Positions 29,211 through 37,441 of a stretch of 64,000 bases of DNA are shown here, one piece after another. The stretch is taken from positions 589,464-653,463 of the forward strand of contig NZ_GG704781.1 of assembly GCF_000160535.1 (NCBI RefSeq), given 5' to 3'. The position numbers and the translations under genes are program-made. This DNA is from Hallella bergensis DSM 17361. Its GTDB lineage: Bacteria > Bacteroidota > Bacteroidia > Bacteroidales > Bacteroidaceae. Numbering within the stretch: position 1 is the stretch's first letter; each line of letters starts with the position of its first letter. The notes below the pieces were generated by a model. The model had not been told where the DNA came from. It did no database searches and saw only the letters and a program-made list of their open reading frames with translations.

Positions 29211-30236
29211 ATGAACAAAGTACTACTTATCTATACTGGAGGCACAATAGGAATGGGTAAGAATCCCTTTACAAATGCTCTTGAGCCTTTGGATTTCAAT
29301 CACTTGGTGGCATCTATGCCCGAATTTAAACTCATCAAGACAGACATTGATGTCTATCAATTCACCCCACCTATAGACTCAAGTGATGTGGCCCCTGAAA
29401 AATGGGCCCAGCTTGTTCGCATCATTTCACGCAACTATGAACAGTACGACGGCTTTGTGATTTTACACGGAACCGACACCATGGCCTATACTGCATCTGC
29501 GCTGTCGTTTATGTTGGAAAACCTGACCAAACCGGTCATTTTAACCGGTTCACAACTCCCAATAGGCCTGCTTCGAACTGACGGAAAAGAGAATCTTATT
29601 ACAAGCATTGAGTTGGCTTCGCTCAAAGACAAGCGAGGGTTTGCCCGAGTACCTGAAGTGTGTATATATTTCAGCGGACAGTTAATTCGAGGGAACCGCT
29701 CCACTAAAATGAATGCTGACGGTTTTCATGCATTCGAATCCTTTAACTACCCGCATCTTTGCGAAGCTGGTGTTGATTTTATATTCAACGAACACCATAT
29801 CCTCAAACCGGATTTTGACAAACCCATGGTTCCTCATTTAACCATGAACCCCAACGTCGTCATCTTCAGCTTATTTCCAGGCGTGCAAGAACATATTATA
29901 AACAATGTGTTACAAGCCAAAGAGATGCGCGGCATTATCATGAGAACGTTTGGCAGCGGAAATGCTCCACAGTCACCATGGCTCATGCACATGCTCAAGG
30001 AAGCTGCCATGCGCGGCATCGTCATTGTGAACATCAGCCAATGCGTGGCAGGGTCTGTGGAGATGGGACGTTACGACACAGGTTGCCAACTTAAACAAAT
30101 AGGTGTTGTGTCTGGCTATGACTCTACAGTAGAGGCAGCCGTTACTAAACTCATGTTTCTCTTTGCAAATTATAATGATCCACAGGTTATCCGGAACATG
30201 ATGAACAAGTCACTTGCCGGAGAAATCACGATCTGA
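29211..30236 (+). CDS. ansA: L-asparaginase, type I (cytoplasmic)
   Basis: A 341-residue amidohydrolase converting asparagine to aspartate and ammonia. The first catalytic Thr lies in YTGGTIGMG (Thr12) and the second in LHGTDTMAYT (near 91-97). The conserved KPVILTGSQLPIG follows. No signal peptide is present, which fits the cytoplasmic type I enzyme. It ends before a bidirectional terminator shared with the convergent ribosomal operon. Confidence 0.95.
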   Translation: MNKVLLIYTGGTIGMGKNPFTNALEPLDFNHLVASMPEFKLIKTDIDVYQFTPPIDSSDVAPEKWAQLVRIISRNYEQYDGFVILHGTDTMAYTASALSFMLENLTKPVILTGSQLPIGLLRTDGKENLITSIELASLKDKRGFARVPEVCIYFSGQLIRGNRSTKMNADGFHAFESFNYPHLCEAGVDFIFNEHHILKPDFDKPMVPHLTMNPNVVIFSLFPGVQEHIINNVLQAKEMRGIIMRTFGSGNAPQSPWLMHMLKEAAMRGIVIVNISQCVAGSVEMGRYDTGCQLKQIGVVSGYDSTVEAAVTKLMFLFANYNDPQVIRNMMNKSLAGEITI

Positions 30237-30282
30237 GCAAGAACAGCATTCTTGCATGATGTCTTTAAAATATGAAATAAAA

Positions 30283-30316
30283 AAAGTCGCAAGCATAAGC
30301 CTGCGACTTTATTCTT
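30283..30316. terminator. Bidirectional terminator between ansA and the rpmB operon
   Basis: A 9-bp perfect stem (30283-30291 with 30302-30310, AAAGTCGCA type) and a 10-nt loop. T-rich sequence follows on the plus strand (TTTATTCTTT) and a run of T follows on the minus strand (complement of the A run at 30278-30285). Confidence 0.85.
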
Positions 30317-30330
30317 TATAATAGATAATC

Positions 30331-30489
30331 TTATTTCTTGAAGAAATCCTTAACTGCCTCATTGGGAACCATGTGCTCGTCAAAAACATAAGCACCGGTC
30401 TTGGGGCTCTTTACCATTTTAATAACCTTTGTATACGCACGTCCGTCCATTGATCCTTCATGGAGGGTAGCGACCGCTTTCTTTGCCAT
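30331..30489 (-). CDS. DUF4295 family small protein
   Basis: A 52-residue basic protein (MAKKAVATLHEGSMDGRAY...) ending KDFFKK. It belongs to a small family found next to rpmB and rpmG in Bacteroidota, and a role at the ribosome is inferred from that linkage only. It lies 30 nt after the rpmG stop and ends 15 nt before the terminator. Confidence 0.88.
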   Translation of the reverse strand: MAKKAVATLHEGSMDGRAYTKVIKMVKSPKTGAYVFDEHMVPNEAVKDFFKK

Positions 30490-30519
30490 TGTTTACCTTC
30501 GTTTAATGATTATGCAAGA

Positions 30520-30705
30520 TTACTTGATCTCCTTGTGGAGCGTCATCTTCTTCAGGAGTGGATTATACTTCATCAGCTCAAGACGTCCCGGAGTGTTCTT
30601 GCGATTCTTTGTGGTTACATAACGGCTTTCGCCGGGAAGACCGGAATTTTTCATCTCGGTGCATTCCAATATAACCTGCACTCTATTACCTTTAGATTTT
30701 GCCAT
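30520..30705 (-). CDS. rpmG: 50S ribosomal protein bL33
   Basis: A 61-residue large-subunit protein. The family pattern is clear: [37 protein letters not shown], ending LHKEIK. Only one Cys is present, so the CxxC pairs of zinc-binding bL33 are absent and this is the zinc-independent form. It lies 5 nt after the rpmB stop. Confidence 0.96.
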   Translation of the reverse strand: MAKSKGNRVQVILECTEMKNSGLPGESRYVTTKNRKNTPGRLELMKYNPLLKKMTLHKEIK

Positions 30706-30710
30706 GGTGA

Positions 30711-30974
30711 TTATTCTCCTATTACTTTAATGTCTTTCCAGTCGCAATATCCTTTGGCAACTGCCTGCTTTAAAGCAGCATCAAGACCTACCTTGTTGAT
30801 AAGACGGAGACCAGCAGCACTGATCTTGAGCGAAATCCAGCAACCCTCTTCTACATAGTAGAACTTCTTGCTGAATAGGTTAACATCAAAGCTCCGCTTT
30901 GTATGGCGCTTTGAGTGAGACACATTACAACCTATCTGTGCCCTCTTTCCTGTGATCTGACAAATCTTAGACAT
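30711..30974 (-). CDS. rpmB: 50S ribosomal protein bL28
   Basis: An 87-residue large-subunit protein. The N-terminus, [22 protein letters not shown], and the internal [16 protein letters not shown] segment are typical of bL28. The paired CxxC zinc motifs are absent. It is first in the rpmB-rpmG-DUF4295 operon and has its own well-formed promoter. The ftsY gene, which often follows in Bacteroidota, is not here. Confidence 0.96.
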   Translation of the reverse strand: MSKICQITGKRAQIGCNVSHSKRHTKRSFDVNLFSKKFYYVEEGCWISLKISAAGLRLINKVGLDAALKQAVAKGYCDWKDIKVIGE

Positions 30975-31025
30975 TGCTATTCTTTGTTTTTGATTTCAAT
31001 TTTGATACTTATTCCAAACAGTGTG

Positions 31026-31056
31026 CAAAATTACAAATATTTTCTAAAACAGCAAA
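31026..31056 (-). promoter_or_regulatory. Promoter of the rpmB operon
   Basis: On the minus strand TTTG (31056-31053), a 19-nt spacer and TAATTTTG (31033-31026) match the consensus in both boxes and spacing. The implied leader is about 45 nt. Confidence 0.75.
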
Positions 31057-31177
31057 ACATTTGTCAACCTAATTCTTGTTTTTAATTTATTTTAAGGGCG
31101 AATTAGCGTCGCTGTCCATTACAAATGACATGTGAACTCGTAACAGATTGTTTATTTCTTGACGTATCACGCCCGGT

Positions 31178-31250
31178 ATACAGGTGCTTGGCGTCCGCAA
31201 TACACTTGGATGACATTCGACATACGCTTGTATGACGGGCGTAATACACC
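31178..31250 (+). repeat. Degenerate 22-nt tandem repeat
   Basis: Units start with ATAC at 31178, 31200 and 31222, followed by a partial unit at 31244, a strict 22-nt period. The consensus is roughly ATACnCTTGnATGACnnnCGnA. A weaker unit may precede it (31161-31177). It lies between the rpmB promoter and the end of nadE, in a gap of about 310 nt that holds no gene. It is too short and too degenerate for a CRISPR array. Confidence 0.7.
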
Positions 31251-31288
31251 AGAGAAAAAATGTTTGCACGATCAAATCGGACAGTATT

Positions 31289-33247
31289 CTAACTGCCGAG
31301 AGACTCGACCTCGCGCAACCAAAGCGACGAAACAGCATCTGACGGCATGCGCCAATCGCCGCGCGGACTAAGGCTCACCGACCCCACTTTGGGGCCATCA
31401 GGCAAGCAAGAACGCTTAAACTGCTGACTAAAGAATCGTCGGCAGAACACTTGAAGCCAATGGATAATGGTCTCGTCGTCATAGTTTCCTACAGTACGTT
31501 CGGCAGAGGTGTTAGCAAAAGCTTTTTGTGCCAGAATGAAAATCTTACGGGGACCAAAGCCATAACGCAAAAAATAGTACAGGAAAAAGTCGTGCAACTC
31601 GTATGGCCCCACTAAATCTTCGGTCTTTTGCTTGATCGCTCCCTCCTCGTCAGCTGGTATAAGTTCAGGCGAAATCGGTGTGTCGACAATGTCGAGCAAG
31701 GTTGCAGCCACAGCCTCGTCCATCTCCGTTGCCACATGCCTCACCAAGAACTGCATCAGCGTTTTGGGTATCGAGGTATTCACAGCATACATCGACATGT
31801 GATCGCCATTATAGGTGGCCCAGCCCAAGGCCAATTCAGACAGGTCGCCAGTACCGATTACCATACCATGAAGCTGGTTAGCCAGATCCATGAGTATCTG
31901 TGTTCGCTCGCGAGCCTGTGCATTTTCGTAGGTCACATCGTGCACATTGGGGTCGTGACCAATATCTTCGAAATGCTGCATGATGCTTTGGGATATGTTG
32001 ATCTCACGGATTGTGATGCCTAAACTTTTCATCAGTGCAATGGCATTGGTATAGGTACGGTCTGTCGTACCGAACCCGGGCATGGTGACTCCAATGATAT
32101 CTTTGCGGTCTTTTTTCAGTTTGTCATAAGTCCTTGCACACACCAAGAGAGCCATCGTGGAATCCAACCCACCACTGACCCCTATGATCAATGTCTTCGT
32201 TTGGGTATGGGTTATTCGTTTGGCCAGCGCCATGACCTGAATGTTCAGTATCTCGTCGCACGTCTCCTGCATATTGGACGCTGCCGGGATGAACGGATGC
32301 GGGTCTACATCGCGCTCCAGCTTGAAGTCTCGTGTCTGAATGATTTCTGTGTCAATAAACTCTGCCTGTTCACCGAGCATGACACGTTGGGCATTGATAA
32401 ACGTCGTATTGTTACGTCTGTCACTGCGCAACCGGTCAATGTCAATTTGAGCCACTTGCATCTGACTGGTCATGGCAAAACGATCGCTCTCCGCCAGCAA
32501 TACACCGTCCTCGTAAATCAGTGCATTGCCCCCATAGACCAAATCCTGTGTGCTCTCACCATATCCGGCACTGCTGTACACATATCCGGTGATGGTGCGT
32601 GCACTTTGTTGAGCAATCAGTTTCTTGAGGTAGGCATGCTTGCCAGTCAGCTCATCACTGGCCGAGAGGTTGAAGATAAGGTCGGCTCCAGCCAAAGCCA
32701 GACCGTTGCTGGGTGGCGTCGGAGCCCATACGTCCTCGCACAGTTCCACGCCGAATACGGCTCCATCACATGTGCGGAAAAGCTGCGGACGGGAGGATAC
32801 TTCAATCGTACAACCGGCGAAACGCAGCGTTGTGGGCCGCAGATCCTGCGAAGATGCAAACCATCGCTTTTCATAAAATTCGCCGTAGTTGGGAAGATAA
32901 GTCTTAGGAACGACGCCCAGGATGCGACCCTTTTGGAGAACCACAGCACAGTTGAGCAGAAGGTCGCCCGCGACGATAGGCAGTCCAACAATAGAGATAA
33001 TGTCAAGCTGGCGGGAGAAGTCGAGCAGGTGCATCATACTGTTTTCTGCCGCATCAAGCAACGGCTGCTGCCTGAAGAGGTCCTGACAAGTATAGCCTGT
33101 GATGCACAGCTCCGGGAACACAATTATTTCCACTCCCCTGCCCTCAGCTTGGGCTATGAGAGACTCTATCCCTATAATATTCTGCCTGCAATCGGCCACT
33201 TGGACAGTAGGAATGGCACTGGCTACCTTAATAAATCCGTAGTTCAT
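31289..33247 (-). CDS. nadE: Glutamine-dependent NAD+ synthetase
   Basis: A 652-residue two-domain enzyme making NAD+ from deamido-NAD+, ATP and glutamine. The N-terminal nitrilase-fold glutaminase has its triad: Glu46 in FPELCITGY, Lys115 in VPKTYLPNYGEF and Cys170 in GVELCEDVW. The C-terminal synthetase has the PP-loop SGGLDS at 358-363. The length is normal for the glutamine-using form. It is the last gene of the long minus-strand run, 36 nt after the DUF2027-Smr gene. Confidence 0.96.
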   Translation of the reverse strand: MNYGFIKVASAIPTVQVADCRQNIIGIESLIAQAEGRGVEIIVFPELCITGYTCQDLFRQQPLLDAAENSMMHLLDFSRQLDIISIVGLPIVAGDLLLNCAVVLQKGRILGVVPKTYLPNYGEFYEKRWFASSQDLRPTTLRFAGCTIEVSSRPQLFRTCDGAVFGVELCEDVWAPTPPSNGLALAGADLIFNLSASDELTGKHAYLKKLIAQQSARTITGYVYSSAGYGESTQDLVYGGNALIYEDGVLLAESDRFAMTSQMQVAQIDIDRLRSDRRNNTTFINAQRVMLGEQAEFIDTEIIQTRDFKLERDVDPHPFIPAASNMQETCDEILNIQVMALAKRITHTQTKTLIIGVSGGLDSTMALLVCARTYDKLKKDRKDIIGVTMPGFGTTDRTYTNAIALMKSLGITIREINISQSIMQHFEDIGHDPNVHDVTYENAQARERTQILMDLANQLHGMVIGTGDLSELALGWATYNGDHMSMYAVNTSIPKTLMQFLVRHVATEMDEAVAATLLDIVDTPISPELIPADEEGAIKQKTEDLVGPYELHDFFLYYFLRYGFGPRKIFILAQKAFANTSAERTVGNYDDETIIHWLQVFCRRFFSQQFKRSCLPDGPKVGSVSLSPRGDWRMPSDAVSSLWLREVESLGS

Positions 33248-33283
33248 ATTGATACAAATTAGAGTTGTGCACTGTTTTGAATG

Positions 33284-34507
33284 TTATTTAATCGTCACCA
33301 TCGTGGCTCCATACCCGTATTCTTGGAACGAGGCATCCTGATAGGTGTACGGCTTGTACCTATAGGTAAGTTCGCTGATGATGGCGCGTCGCAAAACGCC
33401 CTCGCCCTTGCCATGGATGAACACGACCCTCTGTCCTTTCTTGCCTGACAACTTTTCGAGGGTGTCGCGAAAAACTTGAAGCTGATATTCCAATATATCA
33501 CCAGCCTCCATTCCCATAGTGGTGTCGAGTATCTGTCCGGCATGAAGGTCTACAACCACAGTGTCGTCGGAATCCTTGTGGTGCATATAGGGGGCTTTCC
33601 GCCGACCTCCTTTGCGCTGGTCGTCAGCATAACGTCTTACAAGCTGCTCGCGTTGATTCTTAGAGAGGGACTGCCGGTCAGTCTTCTCTTCCTCGGCTGC
33701 CTTAAACATGCTATTTTTAAGCTTTTCGGCATCAATGTCACGGGGGCGGTCAACCTTGTCGTTTTCGACAATGGTGAATAGGATTGATGCTGTTTCAAAA
33801 AACGGATTGGTCTTGAATGTGTGAACCTTGTAAAATCTCTGGGGGTCGATTCGCAACAGTACATCTGCCGATGGCTTCAAATCAAAAGCTCCATCGCGCT
33901 TATAAGCCATCATCTGTACGGCCAGCTTTCCAAGTCCTGCCGCCTCTTCCCGGGTGAATTTTCCTAAAAACTGCTTGGCATTGGGTTCAGCTTCGCCATC
34001 AGATTGGAGCTCCCATCGATTGTCAGTACGTTTGGAACAAGCGAAACGCATGTAGTAGTTACTGTCGTTTACAAAGTACATCTCGTAGCGTGAGACGTCA
34101 TCCCCTCCCGCCGAAACAGGCACGAATGCCAGGTAAGCAGACAACTGGTTACCACCCTTACGCTCCCGGGGCTTCGCCCTGAAAGTAACTTCTTTGGTGT
34201 CGTCGATGACATCTGCCACCGACATATCAACGTCCTCGTCCTGTCCTTCACGTAACAATGCTTTGACCGAACGGCTCTCCGGATTCTCGAAAGCATTGTT
34301 TGGTTTTGATCCAAACTTGTTTATATTGGTCTTTGCCACACGCGATGTGTTGTAGTTGTTGGCTTGATCCAAGACGACTTCATTGATGCTTATCGGTATC
34401 TGGAAGCCGTCCTCGTCTTCCACCAACACAATATTTTTCCCTTGAAACCCGGCTATGATACCACCGCCAATTTCATTGAGGAATTTTACTTTGTCTCCTA
34501 TTTTCAT
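33284..34507 (-). CDS. DUF2027 protein with C-terminal Smr domain
   Basis: A 407-residue protein. The N-terminus (1-60) begins MKIGDKVKFLNEIGGG and resembles a small SH3-like barrel; the DUF2027 domain spans about 100-260. The Smr domain (about 315-407) has VVDLHAGQI, the nuclease-like FIHGKGEGVLRRAI and the ending YGYGATMVTIK. Smr domains occur in MutS2 and cut or bind branched DNA or RNA. No MutS ATPase is present, so annotation as MutS would be wrong. A 143-nt gap separates it from queA. Confidence 0.88.
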   Translation of the reverse strand: MKIGDKVKFLNEIGGGIIAGFQGKNIVLVEDEDGFQIPISINEVVLDQANNYNTSRVAKTNINKFGSKPNNAFENPESRSVKALLREGQDEDVDMSVADVIDDTKEVTFRAKPRERKGGNQLSAYLAFVPVSAGGDDVSRYEMYFVNDSNYYMRFACSKRTDNRWELQSDGEAEPNAKQFLGKFTREEAAGLGKLAVQMMAYKRDGAFDLKPSADVLLRIDPQRFYKVHTFKTNPFFETASILFTIVENDKVDRPRDIDAEKLKNSMFKAAEEEKTDRQSLSKNQREQLVRRYADDQRKGGRRKAPYMHHKDSDDTVVVDLHAGQILDTTMGMEAGDILEYQLQVFRDTLEKLSGKKGQRVVFIHGKGEGVLRRAIISELTYRYKPYTYQDASFQEYGYGATMVTIK

Positions 34508-34650
34508 TGTCTATATGTTAAATGAGAAATTCAAGGGGTCGGAGTGGTCAGTGTCTTGTCAAGTGAAGGTAGCTTTTTCACTGCCTGTCGTGGAACCAAT
34601 CTGATTTGTGGCCATCTCCCACTCTCCCTACTCTGCCGACCCCCATATGC

Positions 34651-35916
34651 CTACGGTATCAAAAGACTTGAGTCCCCATAACTCAAGAAGCGGAAATCAT
34701 TGGCGAGAGCATAATCGTAAACTTTGCGCCAGTCGCCTTTCAGAAAAGCACTCACCAGCAACAACAGTGTGCTTTGGGGCTGGTGAAAGTTGGTGATCAG
34801 CATCTTGACAATCTTGTAGGTGTAGCCTGGCGCAATGATGATCTGTGTGCTGGAGTGTAGCGTGTCGAGGTTGTCACGATCAAGATAATCCAAAAGATTC
34901 TGAATGGCACTCCTTACCGTTACAGCCTTGTCCTCAACAAGTACGAGCCCTTCAGCATCATGAGGCAAATCATAAGGCTCCCATTGATTCACGTGCAACT
35001 GGTCTTCGGTCAGGTCGGAACATTGGGAGAGCTTCACACCCATGTAATACAGGCTTTCAAGTGTGCGTACGCTCGTTGTACCTACGGCTATGGCTTGGCA
35101 GTCATGTTCCAGCAGTCGTTGGAGCGTATGACGGTGAATCACCACATACTCGGTGTGCATGCTGTGTCCGTCGATTGTTTCCGACTTGACAGGTCTAAAC
35201 GTTCCCGCACCCACATGCAACGTTACCTCGTCACGCGTGATACCCTTGGCATCAATGGCCTGAAGCACCTCATCAGTGAAATGTAATCCGGCCGTGGGGG
35301 CGGCAACGCTGCCGTTAATCTTGGAATAAACCGTTTGATAAGTAGTTTTGTCACTCTCCTGCGCCTCACGGTTCAGATAGGGGGGGATGGGCAGTTCGCC
35401 AACGGTTTCCAGTATGTCGGCAAAATTAACCTCACTGTTATCCCAAACGAAGTCTATCCAATAGTTGGTGCCACCGCTTTGTTCCTGGGTTCTGTCGCGA
35501 TCCATCGAGGCAGTGAGAGTCAGGCGATGTCCCTTGATCTGAAAATCACGTTCAAGCGTCCCCTCTTTCCATTTTTTCAGATTCCCGACCATACAGAGCC
35601 AGCTGCACCGCCCCGTGCTTTGAAACATCTGTTCGTAGTCGGCAGGTAGAGCCGGTTCCATCAGAAATACCTCGATAAGGGCACCTGTCTCCTTGCGGAA
35701 ATGCATGCGCGCTTGGATGACACGGGTATTGTTGCAAACCAAAAGTGCTCCCTCAGGCAGATAGTTGGGCAAGTTGTAGAACACGTCATCAGATACCTTG
35801 CCCTTGTTATAAAGCAGTAATTTACTGTGATCGCGTTGGGTCAAGGGGAACTTGGCGATACGCTCATCGGCAAGTTCGTAATTATAATCAGAGATGTGAA
35901 TGTTTTTTGTATTCAT
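34651..35916 (-). CDS. queA: S-adenosylmethionine:tRNA ribosyltransferase-isomerase
   Basis: A 421-residue enzyme adding the cyclopentenediol moiety to preQ1-modified tRNA in queuosine synthesis. Family segments include YELADERIAKFPLTQRDHSKLL near the start, VCNNTRVIQAR near 55, the central VAAPTAGLHFT, and the C-terminal LITNFHQPQSTLLLLVSAF. It is longer than the common 350 residues because of insertions, which is usual in Bacteroidota. It belongs to the same pathway as queC at 8.9 kb. Confidence 0.96.
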   Translation of the reverse strand: MNTKNIHISDYNYELADERIAKFPLTQRDHSKLLLYNKGKVSDDVFYNLPNYLPEGALLVCNNTRVIQARMHFRKETGALIEVFLMEPALPADYEQMFQSTGRCSWLCMVGNLKKWKEGTLERDFQIKGHRLTLTASMDRDRTQEQSGGTNYWIDFVWDNSEVNFADILETVGELPIPPYLNREAQESDKTTYQTVYSKINGSVAAPTAGLHFTDEVLQAIDAKGITRDEVTLHVGAGTFRPVKSETIDGHSMHTEYVVIHRHTLQRLLEHDCQAIAVGTTSVRTLESLYYMGVKLSQCSDLTEDQLHVNQWEPYDLPHDAEGLVLVEDKAVTVRSAIQNLLDYLDRDNLDTLHSSTQIIIAPGYTYKIVKMLITNFHQPQSTLLLLVSAFLKGDWRKVYDYALANDFRFLSYGDSSLLIP

Positions 35917-35944
35917 AATCGAAAAAAATGTATCATTCCTAAAG

Positions 35945-36640
35945 TCAAGACACTGACAACGAGAGCAGCATAGCCACCGCCAATATCAAGGCAATGACAG
36001 CCATCACAACGTCAATATCTGTTGTAGAATAGCCGGTTGGCGTGTATTGTGAGGAGATATAATTGATTTTAGGACTTACTTTGAAATAGAATTTATAGAA
36101 TGCCCAATAGCTGACAAGACCTGATATGATGCCCCATACGATGCCACAGAGTATATCGATCGGATAGTGTACTCCAAGATACAGTCGGGTCCAGCAATTC
36201 AGCAAAGACCAAACGACCATAACCACACTAAAGAACTTGTTGCGCACCAAGAGACTGACAAAGACTGCCAGCGACATGGTGTTAGCTGCATGAGCCGAGA
36301 AAAAACTGAAGCCGGATTCCCGATGGTTGTCCACTACATTCACCGTGTATTTAAGATATGGGTCCAATGATGGTCTCGGTCGGGCTATCAAAGGTTTGAT
36401 GATGCCCTCGGCCATACCAGTGGCAAGCAGGATACATAATCCGGCACACACCATCACAAGACCTATCTGCAACATGGTCTCGTTATTTTTAACAACGAGA
36501 TAAAACAGAGCCACATAAAGAGGTGTCCATGTGAATCCCCAGGTGAGCATCTCAACGAAGCGATCCAAAAACAAAGAGTCACTGCCGTTGAACCACAACA
36601 AGAGAGCTTGGTCAAGGTCTATCAGACTTTCTAATGTCAT
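35945..36640 (-). CDS. PAP2-family membrane phosphatase
   Basis: A 231-residue integral membrane protein with about six hydrophobic segments. All three phosphatase signature motifs are present: KPLIARPRPS, FSAHAANTMS (in place of the usual PSGH) and RLYLGVHYPIDILCG with the catalytic His. The family dephosphorylates lipid phosphates, including undecaprenyl pyrophosphate and lipid A; the substrate here is not predictable. It follows batE by 18 nt and precedes queA by 28 nt. Confidence 0.9.
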   Translation of the reverse strand: MTLESLIDLDQALLLWFNGSDSLFLDRFVEMLTWGFTWTPLYVALFYLVVKNNETMLQIGLVMVCAGLCILLATGMAEGIIKPLIARPRPSLDPYLKYTVNVVDNHRESGFSFFSAHAANTMSLAVFVSLLVRNKFFSVVMVVWSLLNCWTRLYLGVHYPIDILCGIVWGIISGLVSYWAFYKFYFKVSPKINYISSQYTPTGYSTTDIDVVMAVIALILAVAMLLSLSVS

Positions 36641-36658
36641 TACACGAAAATAATAGTG

Positions 36659-37441
36659 TTAAATCATCTCCAACTGCGAGGCTGGCATCCATCCTTCCCG
36701 TCCGTCCGGCAAGCGGATTCCTCGCCAGGTTTTCATGCTACTGTCGGTAACATCAACGCGTGTTCCCTCGTGCAGGATAAATGAATCCTCACTGTTTTGC
36801 ACCGGTGTACTCTTCACATTCACCGATGGTGCCATAATGATTGCTCCTTTTCCCTCGGCCAAAGCCTTATGCTGGCTCCATGCGAAGAGTGTGGATAAGG
36901 CAAAGACAAGAATGAACAGTACTCCGCCGAAAAACCCAACCTTGCGCCAAACAAGCTGAGGAACGAAAAAGTAAACAAGCAAATGAATGAAAGCAAGAAT
37001 GATGGACACAATACTGATCAGTGCCCAAATATCTGCCGTCGTAAAATTAACCAAACTTCGATACCATGTTGTGAATACCACTTCACTATCCGACGTGAGT
37101 TTGTCGATGGTTTTTGAACGGGCAAACTGCAAGTTGTACCTGATGTCCTTATCACCCGGCGACAACAAGGAAGCCCGTTCGTAAGCCAGTATAGCCATTG
37201 TAATACTGTCTGAACGATAGTAGGCGTTCCCAAGGTTATAATAGATGTCGGCAGATTTTCGCTGCTTCAACAGATTTTGATAACTTGCTATTGCATGCTG
37301 GTAATCGCCCCTTCTGTAGGCCATATCAGCATCTCGTTTTGTTACAGCCATGGAGGATCCGGGTGTACAAAGCAACATAAATATCAGTAGGAGAATGCTT
37401 GTCGCCGAATCTCTGTTTATATTAAAATGGTATCCTATCAT
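36659..37441 (-). CDS. batE: BatE: TPR protein with SH3-like C-terminus
   Basis: A 260-residue protein with a signal peptide or anchor at about 9-32. TPR-like repeats follow at about 36-100 (AYRRGDYQHAIASY and IYYNLGNAYYRSD). Two membrane segments lie near 132-155 and 165-187. A C-terminal bacterial SH3-like domain (about 203-260) has the VNVKSTP start and GREGWMPASQLEMI end. The start codon overlaps the batD stop by 4 nt (ATGA), indicating translational coupling. Confidence 0.9.
   Translation of the reverse strand: MIGYHFNINRDSATSILLLIFMLLCTPGSSMAVTKRDADMAYRRGDYQHAIASYQNLLKQRKSADIYYNLGNAYYRSDSITMAILAYERASLLSPGDKDIRYNLQFARSKTIDKLTSDSEVVFTTWYRSLVNFTTADIWALISIVSIILAFIHLLVYFFVPQLVWRKVGFFGGVLFILVFALSTLFAWSQHKALAEGKGAIIMAPSVNVKSTPVQNSEDSFILHEGTRVDVTDSSMKTWRGIRLPDGREGWMPASQLEMI

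Noticed and set aside
31178-31250. Possible CRISPR array
   Set aside because: Units are degenerate and adjoin with no unique spacers; no cas gene is in the window.
32201-33262. Long antisense frame (353 codons) over nadE
   Set aside because: It is the shadow of a well-conserved enzyme; the product resembles no family.
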